The translations under genes and the position numbers were made by a program. From NCBI RefSeq assembly GCF_003259185.1, contig NZ_QGMP01000001.1, forward strand, positions 806,001 through 870,000: 64,000 nucleotides of DNA. The letters run 5' to 3'. The DNA is from Isoalcanivorax indicus. Lineage in GTDB: Bacteria > Pseudomonadota > Gammaproteobacteria > Pseudomonadales > Alcanivoracaceae. Below are positions 33,542 through 42,400 of this stretch, one piece after another. Each line of letters opens with the position of its first letter. Position 1 is the first letter of the stretch. The notes beneath the pieces are model-generated. The model was not told the origin of the DNA. It saw only the letters and a program-made list of their open reading frames with translations, and made no database searches.

Positions 33542-33633
33542 GCACAATTCAGTTTAATTTTCCCCGGTTAAATTAAACTGAACACAAGTAGCAAGCTTGC
33601 GCCGTGGTTTCCCCGGATCACGGCGTTTTTTTT
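33542..33633 (+). ncRNA. Candidate small RNA with two C-rich hairpin loops
   Basis: A probable transcript of about 92 nt. After a CATAAT box (33530-33535) come a 13-bp hairpin (33548-33582, arms TTCAGTTTAATTT/AAATTAAACTGAA) and a second hairpin (33600-33625, arms CGCCGTG/CACGGCG) ending in eight Ts. Both loops contain the word TTTCCCCGG, which could pair with GGGG-type ribosome sites. No open frame is present. No -35 box was seen, so the 5' end is approximate. Alternatives are a leader attenuator for the LysR gene or a regulator binding site plus a terminator. Confidence 0.5.
33600..33633 (+). terminator. Strong Rho-independent terminator
   Basis: 7-bp stem CGCCGTG/CACGGCG with a 12-nt loop, followed by TTTTTTTT. 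No protein gene precedes it on this strand for kilobases, so it must end a non-coding transcript or a leader. Confidence 0.85.
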
Positions 33634-33720
33634 GTCATGAGATAACTAAAAGAAACCCAGCATTTATTTTTCATGCCGATTTGTTACATTGAATAATTAT
33701 TTATTCTGATGGCTAAATGC

Positions 33721-33743
33721 CACCATTTTTATGGTGTTTTTTT
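33721..33743 (+). terminator. Weak hairpin with T-run before the LysR gene
   Basis: 6-bp stem CACCAT/ATGGTG, loop TTTT, then seven Ts, 40 bases before the LysR ATG. It could be a second terminator or a LysR binding site. Confidence 0.5.
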
Positions 33744-33782
33744 GCCTGTTATTGTGTGGTCACAGAATAACAGGAAAAAGCC

Positions 33783-34712
33783 ATGTTCAGATCCTTGCCT
33801 ATGCAAACGATGCTGGCGTTCGAAAGCTATGCCCGGAACCGGAAACTGAAGGACGCGGCGGAGGAGCTGGGGGTGTCTTCGGGTAATATCCGGCATCACA
33901 TCAACAATCTTGAGGATTGGTTGGGCACGCCGGTATTTCGCCGTAACGGACGCAGCGTGGACCTGACCGAGGCCGGCCAGCAGTTTTTTCACACGGTGCA
34001 CAGTGCCTTGCTGGATATCCACCAGTGTGCCTCCCAGTTGCGCCCGTCACCGGAAGCCTCGTCGTTGCGCCTGGAAGTGCCTGCCGCGTTCGCGGCGTTC
34101 TGGCTGGTGCCGCGGCTGGGCAGCTTTTACCGGCGCCATCCCGACATCACACTGCACATCGGCACAGAGGGCTCCGCCGTAGACTTGAACCGTGACGCTC
34201 ATGTCGACGTTGCCGTGATGCCCGGGACGGGGCACAGCGGCCCTGTGCTGCAGCATTCGACACTGACGGAAGTGCTTGGCGTATTCGGAACGCCTGATCG
34301 CGTGGCCCGCGCACAGCACGGTCAGATTGAACTGGTGGCATTGCGCGCGCCGCTGAGTAGCGCTTCCGCCAACCACTGGGAGACGTGGTGTGACAAGGCC
34401 GGGCTGGCGTGGTGTGGCAGCGCTGACTGTGCCTGGCGCGTTTATGACCACGAGACCCTGGTGTTGCAGGCCGCACTGGCGGGTCAGGGGCTGGTGCTGG
34501 CCAGCACCTTGCTGGTGGGGGATGCCGTGAAGCAGGGCAGACTGGAGCCTTTCCGGCCGGAGGTGACGATTCCGGGGCCGGGTTATGCGGTGCTGTCGGC
34601 GCCGGGCCGCGACCGGCACCCGCCTGTGCGCGCGTTTCTGGACTGGATCGCGCGGACAGACCGGCCCCAGCCCTCTGAGGACCATGGTGCATACACCCTG
34701 TTTAGCCTATAG
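33783..34712 (+). CDS. LysR-family regulator, GcvA-like
   Basis: 309-residue transcription factor. The DNA-binding domain MLAFESYARNRKLKDAAEEL with SSGNIRHHINNLEDWLGTPV and FRRNGRSVDLTEAG at residues about 8-67 has the GcvA-type wording; the rest is a periplasmic-binding-like effector domain (LRLEVPAAFAAFWLVPRLGS onward). The ATG at 33783 is preceded by AGGAAAAAGCC. The RND pump genes start 42 bases downstream on the same strand, so it may control the pump and share its transcript. Inducer unknown. Confidence 0.87.
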   Translation: MFRSLPMQTMLAFESYARNRKLKDAAEELGVSSGNIRHHINNLEDWLGTPVFRRNGRSVDLTEAGQQFFHTVHSALLDIHQCASQLRPSPEASSLRLEVPAAFAAFWLVPRLGSFYRRHPDITLHIGTEGSAVDLNRDAHVDVAVMPGTGHSGPVLQHSTLTEVLGVFGTPDRVARAQHGQIELVALRAPLSSASANHWETWCDKAGLAWCGSADCAWRVYDHETLVLQAALAGQGLVLASTLLVGDAVKQGRLEPFRPEVTIPGPGYAVLSAPGRDRHPPVRAFLDWIARTDRPQPSEDHGAYTLFSL

Positions 34713-34754
34713 TGACGCCCTGTCCCAAAATGTTGTGTACGGGGTTGTCTCTGC

Positions 34755-35837
34755 ATGCGCGTCTCCCAGCCTTCTCGATCCGTATTGCTGGCCGTTGGCC
34801 TGGGTGTCCTGCTGCTGCTGTGGCTGCTCTTGGGGGACCGCCTGCGCTTCCGTGACACAGCGCCGGACGCGGAAGCGCGTCCCCAGGCGCAGTTGGCACG
34901 GGTGGAAGTGCGGGAGCAAACGGCCCAGGACCATGTTCCCCGGGTCAGTGCTCAGGGCGAGTTGCTGCCCTGGCGCGAAGTCGCCTTGCGGGCCCGCGCG
35001 GCCGGGCAGGTGGCGGCGTTGCGTGTGCGGGAAGGCAGCCGCGTCAACAGCAATGCCGTATTGATCGAACTGGACCCGGAAGATCTGCCCGCACGCCTGC
35101 GCCGCAGCGAAGCCGAACTGGCCTCGCAACGCGCCGAACTGGCCGGGGCCGAGCGCCTGCAGGGCCGCCAGCTAGCCTCCGAAAATGAATTGCTGCGTTT
35201 GCGCAGCAGCCTGGCCCAGGCGGAAGCCGAGGAAGCCGCGTTGCGCCAGCAGTTGGCCAATGCGCGGCCACGGGCGCCGTTTGCTGGCGTGGTGGATCGC
35301 CTGGATGTGGAGGAGGGTGACTTCCTGCAGGTGGGCGAGACGTTCGCGCATCTGGTGGAAGACCAGCGCTTGCGCGCCAGTGCCTGGGTCAGCCAGCGTG
35401 AAATCACCGGTATCGAACCGGGCCTGGCGGCCCGAGTCACCTTGCTGGACGGCAGTCAGCTGGAGGGCGAGGTGATCTTTGTGTCTGCGCGCGCGCAGGA
35501 GAGCACCCGCAGCTACCGGGTCGAGGCGGAAGTGGCCAATCCGGAACGGCGCCGTATCGCAGGCTCCAGCGCCACGCTGGAGATCGCGTTGCCCGCACGC
35601 AAGGCCCACGCCCTGTCGCCTGCCTTGCTGGTGCTGGATGACGCAGGCCGTATGGCCGTGCGCCATCTGGATGACGATGACCGGGTGCAATTGACCCGGG
35701 TGCGGTTGTTGTCCGCCAGCAGCCGCGAAGCCTGGGTGGATGGCCTGCCGGAACAGGTGCGCCTGATTACGGTGGGCGGTGGCTTTGTGGCAGAAGGGCA
35801 GCAGGTGGAGGCAGTAAGCGAGGGCGGAGCCCGCTGA
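34755..35837 (+). CDS. RND efflux periplasmic adaptor (membrane fusion protein)
   Basis: 360-residue adaptor that would join the RND pump to an outer-membrane channel. N-terminal membrane anchor (about residues 9-27), then the lipoyl half VALRARAAGQVAALRVREGS, a short coiled coil (about 105-165: RRSEAELASQRAELAGAERL), the second lipoyl half RAPFAGVVDRLDVEEGDFLQ, and the beta-barrel and membrane-proximal domains. Its stop overlaps the pump's start (TGATG), a sign of coupled translation. No outer-membrane factor gene is nearby, so a TolC-like protein from elsewhere is needed. Confidence 0.9.
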   Translation: MRVSQPSRSVLLAVGLGVLLLLWLLLGDRLRFRDTAPDAEARPQAQLARVEVREQTAQDHVPRVSAQGELLPWREVALRARAAGQVAALRVREGSRVNSNAVLIELDPEDLPARLRRSEAELASQRAELAGAERLQGRQLASENELLRLRSSLAQAEAEEAALRQQLANARPRAPFAGVVDRLDVEEGDFLQVGETFAHLVEDQRLRASAWVSQREITGIEPGLAARVTLLDGSQLEGEVIFVSARAQESTRSYRVEAEVANPERRRIAGSSATLEIALPARKAHALSPALLVLDDAGRMAVRHLDDDDRVQLTRVRLLSASSREAWVDGLPEQVRLITVGGGFVAEGQQVEAVSEGGAR

Positions 35838-38800
35838 TGCGAGCATTGATTCTGGCGGCCATGGACCGCTCCCGCACGACGCTGCTGACGCTGGCGTTTC
35901 TGCTGATTGCCGGGGTAGTGGCCTGGCAGGCCATTCCCAAGGAATCCAACCCGGACGTCACCATTCCCTGGATTTACGTGGTGCTGGTATTGGAGGGGGT
36001 GAGCCCCGAAGATGCCGAGCGCCTGCTGGTGCGCCCCATGGAACAGGAGCTGCGTGCCATTCAGGGGGTGCGCAAGATGACGGCGCAAGCGTCTGAGGGC
36101 TATGCCTCCATCACACTGGAATTCGACGCGGGGTTTGATCCGCGCCGGGCGCTGTCGGATGTGCGTGAGCGGGTGGATATTGCCCGCGCCAAGATTCCTG
36201 ACGAGGCCGAAGAGCCGCGTGTACGGGAAGTGAATGTGTCGCAGTTCCCGGTGTTGTCTGTGGGCTTGTCGGGGCCGCTTGCCCAGACCGAATTGCTGAT
36301 GATTGCGCGCCAGTTGCGTGAAGCCATTGAAGGCATCCCCGATGTGCTGGAAGTGGATATCGGCGGCGAGCGCGAAGACCTGCTGGAAATCGTGGTCGAT
36401 CCGCTGGTGCTGCAAAGCTACGGCATCAACTTCGATACCCTGTTCAGTCTGATTTCCCGCAACAATCGCCTGGTGGCGGCGGGCAGCCTGGACACCGGCG
36501 CGGGCCGTATGGCGTTGAAGGTCCCCGGCGTGATCGAGGAACTGGAAGACGTGCTGGCCATGCCGGTCAAGGTGGACGGCGACAGCGTGGTCACCTTCGG
36601 CGATGTCGCCAATATCCGCCGTGGTTTCAAGGATGCCACCGGCTATGCACGCATCAATGAACAGCCCGCAGTGGTGCTGGAAATTTCCAAGCGCGCTGGC
36701 GCCAACATCATTCACACCATTGATGCGGTGAAGGCACTGCTGGAAGAGGCCCGGCCAATGATGCCGGAGCGGCTCGAGATTGATCTCATCATGGATCAGT
36801 CCACCGATGTGAACGATGTCCTGTCGGAGTTGCTCAATAACGTCACCACCGCCGTCGTCCTGGTGTTGATCGTGATCGTGGCCGCCATGGGCTTGCGCTC
36901 GGCCATGATGGTCGGTCTGACCATCCCCGGCGCCTTCCTGACCGGCATCCTGCTGATCTGGCTGGTGGGTTACACCGCCAATATCGTGGTGCTGTTTTCG
37001 CTGATCCTGGTGGCGGGGATGCTGGTGGACGGCGCCATTGTGGTGGCCGAACTGGCAGACCGGAATCTGCGCGAGGGGCAGTCGCCCCGGGATGCCTGGG
37101 CCAATGCGGCCATCCGTATGGCCTGGCCGATTATTGCGGCGACCTTTACCACCCTGGCGGTCTTTTTCCCGTTGCTGTTCTGGCCGGGCATTGTCGGCGA
37201 TTTCATGAAGTACCTGCCTGCCACGGTCATTCTGTGTTTGCTGGCATCGCTGGCCATGGCGCTGGTTTTCCTGCCCACACTTGGGCGGGTGCTCAGTCGT
37301 CGTCATGCACCGGGCGAGCCGACGATCAGTGCAGGGGGGCGCCTGTACCGTCGTCTCCTGAAGAAGCTGCTGCGTGCCCCGGCGCTGAGTTTGCTGGCAG
37401 CCATGGTATCGGTGGGGCTGATCTACGCCGCATACGGGTTTTTCAATCACGGTGTGGAGTTCTTCCCGTCGGTGGAGCCGGATTCGGCCCAGCTGCTGAT
37501 TCGCGCCCGTGGTGATCTGTCGGTGGACGAGAAAGATGCCATTGTGCAGCGCGTGGAAAAGCGCCTGACGGGCATGAGTGAAGTGCGTGCCCTGTATGCG
37601 CGCTCCTTTGCCGCTGCGGGGAGCCAGCAGGGCTCCGATGTGATCGGCGTATTGCAGTTCCAGTTGATCGACTGGCATGACCGCCGCCCGGCACATCTCA
37701 TTTTGCGTGAGATGCGGGAGCGGGTCGGTGATGTGCCGGGCGTGGTGCTGGAATTTCAGGAGCGCGAGCAGGGGCCAGCAGCAGGCAAGCCCTTTCAACT
37801 GGAAGTCAGCGCCCGCGACCCGGCATTGGCGGATCAGGCCGTGGCCCGTATTCGTGAGGAAATGAACAGCGTAGGCGGCTTTACCGGCATCGAAGACAAC
37901 CGCAGCCTGCCCGGCGTGGAATGGCGCTTGCGCGTGAACCGCGAGGAAGCCGCGCGCTTTGACGCCGATGTGACCAGCATCGGTAGCGCGGTGCAGATGA
38001 TCACCACCGGGCTGTTGCTGGCGACCTACCGGCCCGTGGAAGTGACCGATGAAGTGGATATTCGCGTGCGCTTGCCGGAAGACTGGCGCAGCGTCGATCA
38101 GTTGCAGCGCCTGACGCTGAATACCGGTCGGGGCCAGGTGCCGATCAGTCATTTTGTAACGCTGGAACCAGCGCCCAAGGTGGGCACGCTGCACCGTGTG
38201 GACGGTCGCCGGGCGATCACCTTGCAAGCGGATGTCGAAGAAGGCTATCGGCTGGATGAACGCATCCGCGCCCTGCGTCCTGTGCTGCAAGACCTGCCCG
38301 ACGGCGTCATGCTGTCCTTCGCCGGTGAGCAGATGGATCAGCAGGAAACCGCAGAGTTTCTGTTGATGGCGTTCTGTGTGGCGGTGTTCCTGATGCTGAT
38401 TATCCTGGTGACACAATTCAACAGCATTTACCAGGCCATACTGGTGCTCTCGGCCATTCTGTTTTCCACGGCGGGCATTCTGATTGGCCTGCTGGTGAAC
38501 AGCCAGCCGTTTGGCGTGGTGATGGTCGGTATGGGCATCATCGCCCTGGCGGGTATTGTGGTGAACAACAATATCGTACTGATCGACACCTATAATGAAA
38601 TGCGCGCCCAGGGGCTGAATGCCGCCGACGCCGCGCTGGAGGCTGGCAGCCTGCGTTTGCGCCCGGTACTGCTGACCGCCGGCACCACGGTGCTGGGGTT
38701 GATGCCCATGGTGCTGGAAATCAACGTCAACCTGTTCGAGCCCAGTCTCGGCCTCGGCGCGCCCTCCACGCAATGGTGGGCGCAGCTGTCCAGCGCCATC

Positions 38801-38917
38801 GCCGGCGGTCTCGCCTTCGCCTCACTGCTCACCCTGCTGCTGACCCCCTGCATGCTCCTTCTGGGCGCCCAGGCGAACGAAGCGATACGCCAGGCCTTCG
38901 GCCGTAGCGAACCGTAG
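35837..38917 (+). CDS. RND-family efflux pump permease
   Basis: 1026-residue inner-membrane proton-driven pump with the usual 12 helices: helix 1 near residues 10-30, two large periplasmic loops (about 30-325 and 550-855), helices 2-6 and 8-12. The helix 4 segment reads GMLVDGAIVVAELADRN: most relatives have two consecutive acidic residues (DD) in this proton path, but here the second is Gly. The closing helices contain GIVVNNNIVLIDTYNE. Substrates may be solvents, detergents or metabolites. It is coupled to the adaptor upstream and preceded by a LysR gene. Confidence 0.92.
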   Translation: MRALILAAMDRSRTTLLTLAFLLIAGVVAWQAIPKESNPDVTIPWIYVVLVLEGVSPEDAERLLVRPMEQELRAIQGVRKMTAQASEGYASITLEFDAGFDPRRALSDVRERVDIARAKIPDEAEEPRVREVNVSQFPVLSVGLSGPLAQTELLMIARQLREAIEGIPDVLEVDIGGEREDLLEIVVDPLVLQSYGINFDTLFSLISRNNRLVAAGSLDTGAGRMALKVPGVIEELEDVLAMPVKVDGDSVVTFGDVANIRRGFKDATGYARINEQPAVVLEISKRAGANIIHTIDAVKALLEEARPMMPERLEIDLIMDQSTDVNDVLSELLNNVTTAVVLVLIVIVAAMGLRSAMMVGLTIPGAFLTGILLIWLVGYTANIVVLFSLILVAGMLVDGAIVVAELADRNLREGQSPRDAWANAAIRMAWPIIAATFTTLAVFFPLLFWPGIVGDFMKYLPATVILCLLASLAMALVFLPTLGRVLSRRHAPGEPTISAGGRLYRRLLKKLLRAPALSLLAAMVSVGLIYAAYGFFNHGVEFFPSVEPDSAQLLIRARGDLSVDEKDAIVQRVEKRLTGMSEVRALYARSFAAAGSQQGSDVIGVLQFQLIDWHDRRPAHLILREMRERVGDVPGVVLEFQEREQGPAAGKPFQLEVSARDPALADQAVARIREEMNSVGGFTGIEDNRSLPGVEWRLRVNREEAARFDADVTSIGSAVQMITTGLLLATYRPVEVTDEVDIRVRLPEDWRSVDQLQRLTLNTGRGQVPISHFVTLEPAPKVGTLHRVDGRRAITLQADVEEGYRLDERIRALRPVLQDLPDGVMLSFAGEQMDQQETAEFLLMAFCVAVFLMLIILVTQFNSIYQAILVLSAILFSTAGILIGLLVNSQPFGVVMVGMGIIALAGIVVNNNIVLIDTYNEMRAQGLNAADAALEAGSLRLRPVLLTAGTTVLGLMPMVLEINVNLFEPSLGLGAPSTQWWAQLSSAIAGGLAFASLLTLLLTPCMLLLGAQANEAIRQAFGRSEP

Positions 38918-39034
38918 CGCCGTGCCGGTGCGCTCCCTGTCGAAAACATCGACGCCGATTCGATAATGGGCACTTGACCTGAAGCGAGGTTCAGGTGGCA
39001 GACTGCGCCCCGAACCCCTGTCGGAGCCCATACA

Positions 39035-40609
39035 ATGACGACTGCACCACGCCCCGCCGGTAAACGCGAATGGTGGGGGCTTGCTGTTCTGGTACTGCCC
39101 ACACTGCTGCTTGCCCTGGACATGACCGTGCTGCACCTGGCGGTGCCTCATCTGAGCGCCGATCTGAAGCCCACCAGCGCCCAGCTGCTGTGGATACTGG
39201 ATATCTATGGCTTCATGATTGCGGGCTTTCTGATCACCATGGGCACCCTGGGTGACCGCATTGGCCGCCGCAAGCTGTTGCTGACCGGTGCCGTGGCCTT
39301 CGCCATCGCCTCGGTGCTGGCCGCGTTTTCCACCAGCGCCGAAATGTTGATCGTTAACCGCGCCCTCTTGGGGGTGGCGGGCGCGACGCTGATGCCGTCG
39401 ACCCTGTCGTTGATTCGCAACATGTTTGAAGTGGACCGCGAGCGCACCGTGGCCATTACCGTATGGATGACCGGCTTTATCGTCGGCAGCGCCCTTGGGC
39501 CTGTGGTCGGCGGCGCCATGCTGGAGTTTTTCTGGTGGGGGTCGGTATTTCTGCTCGGTGTGCCGGTGATGGTGCTGTTGCTGCTGGCCGGGCCCTTCTT
39601 GCTGCCTGAGTTCCGCGATGAACATACCGCAAAGCTGGACTTCACCAGCTCGCTGATGTCCATCGGGACTTTTTTGGGCGTGATCTACGGCCTCAAGGAC
39701 ATGGCCCGCAATGGCGTGAGCCTGACCGCCCTGGTGGTGATTCTGATCGGCGTGCTGGTCGGCTACCTGTTCATACGGCGGCAGCGTCGCCTGATTGTGC
39801 CGATGTTCGATATGGCCCTGTTCACGAATCGTGCTTTCAGCACCTCGGTGATTGCCCTGATGTTGACCATCCTGGCGATTTCCGGCGCCTGGCTGATGGT
39901 ATTCCAGTACCTGCAGGGCGTGCTTGGTCTGTCGCCGTTTCGCGCCGGGCTGGTGATGGTGCCCGCCACCCTGGTACAGGTGTGCGGTTCCTTGTTTGTG
40001 CCCTGGCTGGCGCGGCGAATAAAACCCGGCGTGCTGGTCAGCAGCGGCCTGCTGCTGGCGGCAGTCGGTTGCGGCCTGATGACCCAGGCCAACGGCATGG
40101 ACACCTTGGGTTTCCTGATGGCGGGCACCATCGTGCTGGGCATCGGCGTGATGCCCATGGCGATTCTGGGCACCGATCTGGTGGTCAGCTCCGCACCCCC
40201 CGCCAAGGCCGGTGCGGCCGCCGCCACCTCTGAAACCGCCAGCGAACTCGGCATGGCACTGGGGATTGCCGTCATCGGCAGCATCGGCGCCGCCGTATAT
40301 CGGCTGCGTCTGAGCGACACCTTGCCGCAAGACCTGCCTGCTGATCTGAGCATGATCGCGCTGGACACCCTGGGCGGTGCCCTGAATATTGCCGAAGAGC
40401 TGGGTGGTGCCCAGGGCGAAGCGGTTCTGCTGGCCGCGCGCGATGCCTTCAGCCTGGCGCTGCACACCAACGCCTGGATCGGCGCTGCGATTGTGACGGG
40501 GACGGCGGTGTTTACGGCGTTGTTTCTGAAACACTTGCCTGCGCAGAAGCCGGAAGAGCAGGAGGAACAAGAGGCCAAGCATCTATCCTTGCATGACAAC
40601 TTGCCCTGA
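39035..40609 (+). CDS. MFS drug exporter (DHA2, 14-helix type)
   Basis: 524-residue major facilitator protein of the QacA/SmvA/EmrB type, which expels cationic biocides with protons. Motif A is seen as GTLGDRIGRRKLLLTGA (about residues 70-86) and motif D1/B-like segments LDMTVLHLAVPHL and RALLGVAGATLMPSTLSLIR near residues 28-40 and 109-128. About 14 hydrophobic helices are spread along the chain. GGAG precedes the ATG by nine bases. It follows the RND pump gene by 117 bases on the same strand but probably has its own promoter. Confidence 0.9.
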   Translation: MTTAPRPAGKREWWGLAVLVLPTLLLALDMTVLHLAVPHLSADLKPTSAQLLWILDIYGFMIAGFLITMGTLGDRIGRRKLLLTGAVAFAIASVLAAFSTSAEMLIVNRALLGVAGATLMPSTLSLIRNMFEVDRERTVAITVWMTGFIVGSALGPVVGGAMLEFFWWGSVFLLGVPVMVLLLLAGPFLLPEFRDEHTAKLDFTSSLMSIGTFLGVIYGLKDMARNGVSLTALVVILIGVLVGYLFIRRQRRLIVPMFDMALFTNRAFSTSVIALMLTILAISGAWLMVFQYLQGVLGLSPFRAGLVMVPATLVQVCGSLFVPWLARRIKPGVLVSSGLLLAAVGCGLMTQANGMDTLGFLMAGTIVLGIGVMPMAILGTDLVVSSAPPAKAGAAAATSETASELGMALGIAVIGSIGAAVYRLRLSDTLPQDLPADLSMIALDTLGGALNIAEELGGAQGEAVLLAARDAFSLALHTNAWIGAAIVTGTAVFTALFLKHLPAQKPEEQEEQEAKHLSLHDNLP

Positions 40610-40664
40610 AGCCATAGCGAGGGCATGATCACTGCATAAAAGCCCGGATTGGGGGAAATACTGG

Positions 40665-41699
40665 GTGCAGATAAAACGGATTATTCAGGCCGGATGCCTT
40701 GCCATTCTCGGTTCGACGAACACCTACGCCGATACCACTCCCCACAGCAGTACTGAACGGGAACATATCGAAGCCACCTGCCAGAATCTGACCGCTGTAG
40801 AGCAGGGCATATCCAGTTCCACCGACAGTGAGTTTGAAAGGTACCTCGCTTTCAGGCGCTTACGCGAAACGATCGAAGCGAATAGGGATGTTTATCCCGA
40901 TTATCGACATCGTGCCTACCTGTGTGTGGGAGGCATGCTGTTTCGCGAGTCCCGTCTTCTTCGCAGCTACGTTGGAAATGTAGTGTTTCTTGAGCAGCAC
41001 GGCTATCACGGCGGGCCGGACTATGAGTATTCGGATTATCAGCAGGACAACTACCTTAAGGTGGGAGAATACTTCCTTGAAGCTCTCCGGCTGGAAAGCC
41101 AGCGACCTAGAGAAGACTGGTTTGAGCCGCGCGAAATCCTGCATGTTGGGAGGGGCCCTTATTCACAGCCAGAACATGCGGAGATAGTGATGAGGCGTAA
41201 CATGGCCGTTGTGGAGGGGCTGGATATTATCGGGGAATGGACGGAGCACCCGATCATGCGAGAGGAATACGAAGCAGGTCTCTATTTTGATGCCGCGACC
41301 TCGTACGCCTATCATGGACGCTTCCCGGACGCTGAACGATTGCTGAATGAACTTGCCTTGCGGTCTGCTTACGGCGCCTATGCTGCGGTTGAAAAGAAGA
41401 CGGAACTGGCGCGCATGCGGGAAGGCTGGGAAGTCGCCAGCCAGGAAAGAGCCCTGATACGTCAGGAAGTTCAGGAGCGAACGCAGCATCTGCAACCCGC
41501 CATATGGGCCATTGCCCAGTCAGACGATGGAAAGATACCCGCGCGCTTACGTTCCCGGATAGAGGCCAGAGAGCGTGCCTCGCTGGCGCCGGAAGTCAAA
41601 GAACCGGAGAAGAAATCAAGCATCGCCGGATATCTGGCCCTTTTGCTGGGGCTGGGCTTTTTCCTCCAGATAATGTTCATATGGGAACGGCGTATGTAG
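40665..41699 (+). CDS. Exported, C-terminally anchored protein of unknown function
   Basis: 344-residue protein starting at GTG, with a signal-like N terminus (about residues 5-22, ending in TYADTT) and one hydrophobic helix at the C terminus (about 322-339, YLALLLGLGFFLQIMFI), followed by WERRM. The body is helical and charged, with possible TPR-like helices (YNYLKVGEYFLEALRLE-like stretch near 130 and FPDAERLLNELALRSAYGA near 225). No family recognised. First of four AT-richer genes on one strand. Confidence 0.65.
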   Translation: MQIKRIIQAGCLAILGSTNTYADTTPHSSTEREHIEATCQNLTAVEQGISSSTDSEFERYLAFRRLRETIEANRDVYPDYRHRAYLCVGGMLFRESRLLRSYVGNVVFLEQHGYHGGPDYEYSDYQQDNYLKVGEYFLEALRLESQRPREDWFEPREILHVGRGPYSQPEHAEIVMRRNMAVVEGLDIIGEWTEHPIMREEYEAGLYFDAATSYAYHGRFPDAERLLNELALRSAYGAYAAVEKKTELARMREGWEVASQERALIRQEVQERTQHLQPAIWAIAQSDDGKIPARLRSRIEARERASLAPEVKEPEKKSSIAGYLALLLGLGFFLQIMFIWERRM

Positions 41700-41762
41700 G
41701 TCAGAGATTGGGTAGAGTAAATGTATGGAATCATTATTCGAACGGTGTAGAGAGATCTAATA

Positions 41763-42374
41763 GTGAAGGCTGTGACTGCGGGGGGCTTGCTTTTAGGAAT
41801 TGCAGGGGCAGCCCTTGCTATCATCGTTGGGATTATTCTTGGTGAAAACGAGTATGTGACACCTTTCCTGTTTTCTTGTGGATTGCTTTTCGTCTTTTTA
41901 CTTGTTTTTAAAGCAAGTGCCAAGTCTAACGGCGGTGCGAGGATTCTGTATGATACCGTTTATACGGTTCTATACATATTGAGCGCTTCATTCTCCATAT
42001 TAATAATCTCTTTAGAGGTGGTGTCGTTCTTCTCGCTGCTGTTGCTGGTATGCTTTCTTGGTTCGCACGGAAGCCAAAGCAGAAGGTACGGCATTTTTAT
42101 ATCTTTATGGCTGATATTTGCTTTTATATTTAATTTATATATGTTGACGATTGTTGATCTGGAGACTCACAATGAGACCGGATTCTCGCCAATGATGTCA
42201 TATGAGCAGATAAGGAACTCATTTGCCTGCTGTTTTATTATGTGGGGCCTTCTTCAGCCGCTGCTGTATCTATACAGGAAGCACGGTGGCGAACAATGGT
42301 CGGGGATTATTATTAATATATTCCTTCTTTATCCCGCATACTATGCGAGCATAAGCCTTCTGCCTGGGAAATAA
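41763..42374 (+). CDS. Multi-pass membrane protein of unknown function
   Basis: 203-residue hydrophobic protein with about six membrane helices (first at residues 5-25, then 33-50, 65-85, 90-105, 110-130 and 160-195). GTG start; no convincing ribosome site was noted. Not recognised. The base composition is markedly AT-rich beside the MFS and SDR genes, which suggests recent transfer together with its three neighbours. Confidence 0.6.
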   Translation: MKAVTAGGLLLGIAGAALAIIVGIILGENEYVTPFLFSCGLLFVFLLVFKASAKSNGGARILYDTVYTVLYILSASFSILIISLEVVSFFSLLLLVCFLGSHGSQSRRYGIFISLWLIFAFIFNLYMLTIVDLETHNETGFSPMMSYEQIRNSFACCFIMWGLLQPLLYLYRKHGGEQWSGIIINIFLLYPAYYASISLLPGK

Positions 42375-42400
42375 TTAAGCTTTGAATAAGGAAATCGATA

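Larger units (their letters stand above)
33412..33782. other. Regulatory gap with an RNA candidate and two terminators
   Basis: 371 bases between divergent flavoprotein and LysR genes. It holds a hairpin at 33548-33582, a terminator at 33600-33633 and a weaker hairpin with T-run at 33721-33743, all reading in the + direction although no protein gene precedes them. AT-rich sequence near 33.66-33.71 kb is a plausible LysR promoter. Confidence 0.7.

Noticed and set aside
35513-38773. Open frame of 1086 codons antisense to the RND pump
   Set aside because: It mirrors the codon pattern of the pump gene, is His/Gln-rich with no domain, and the + strand product is a clear full-length RND permease.
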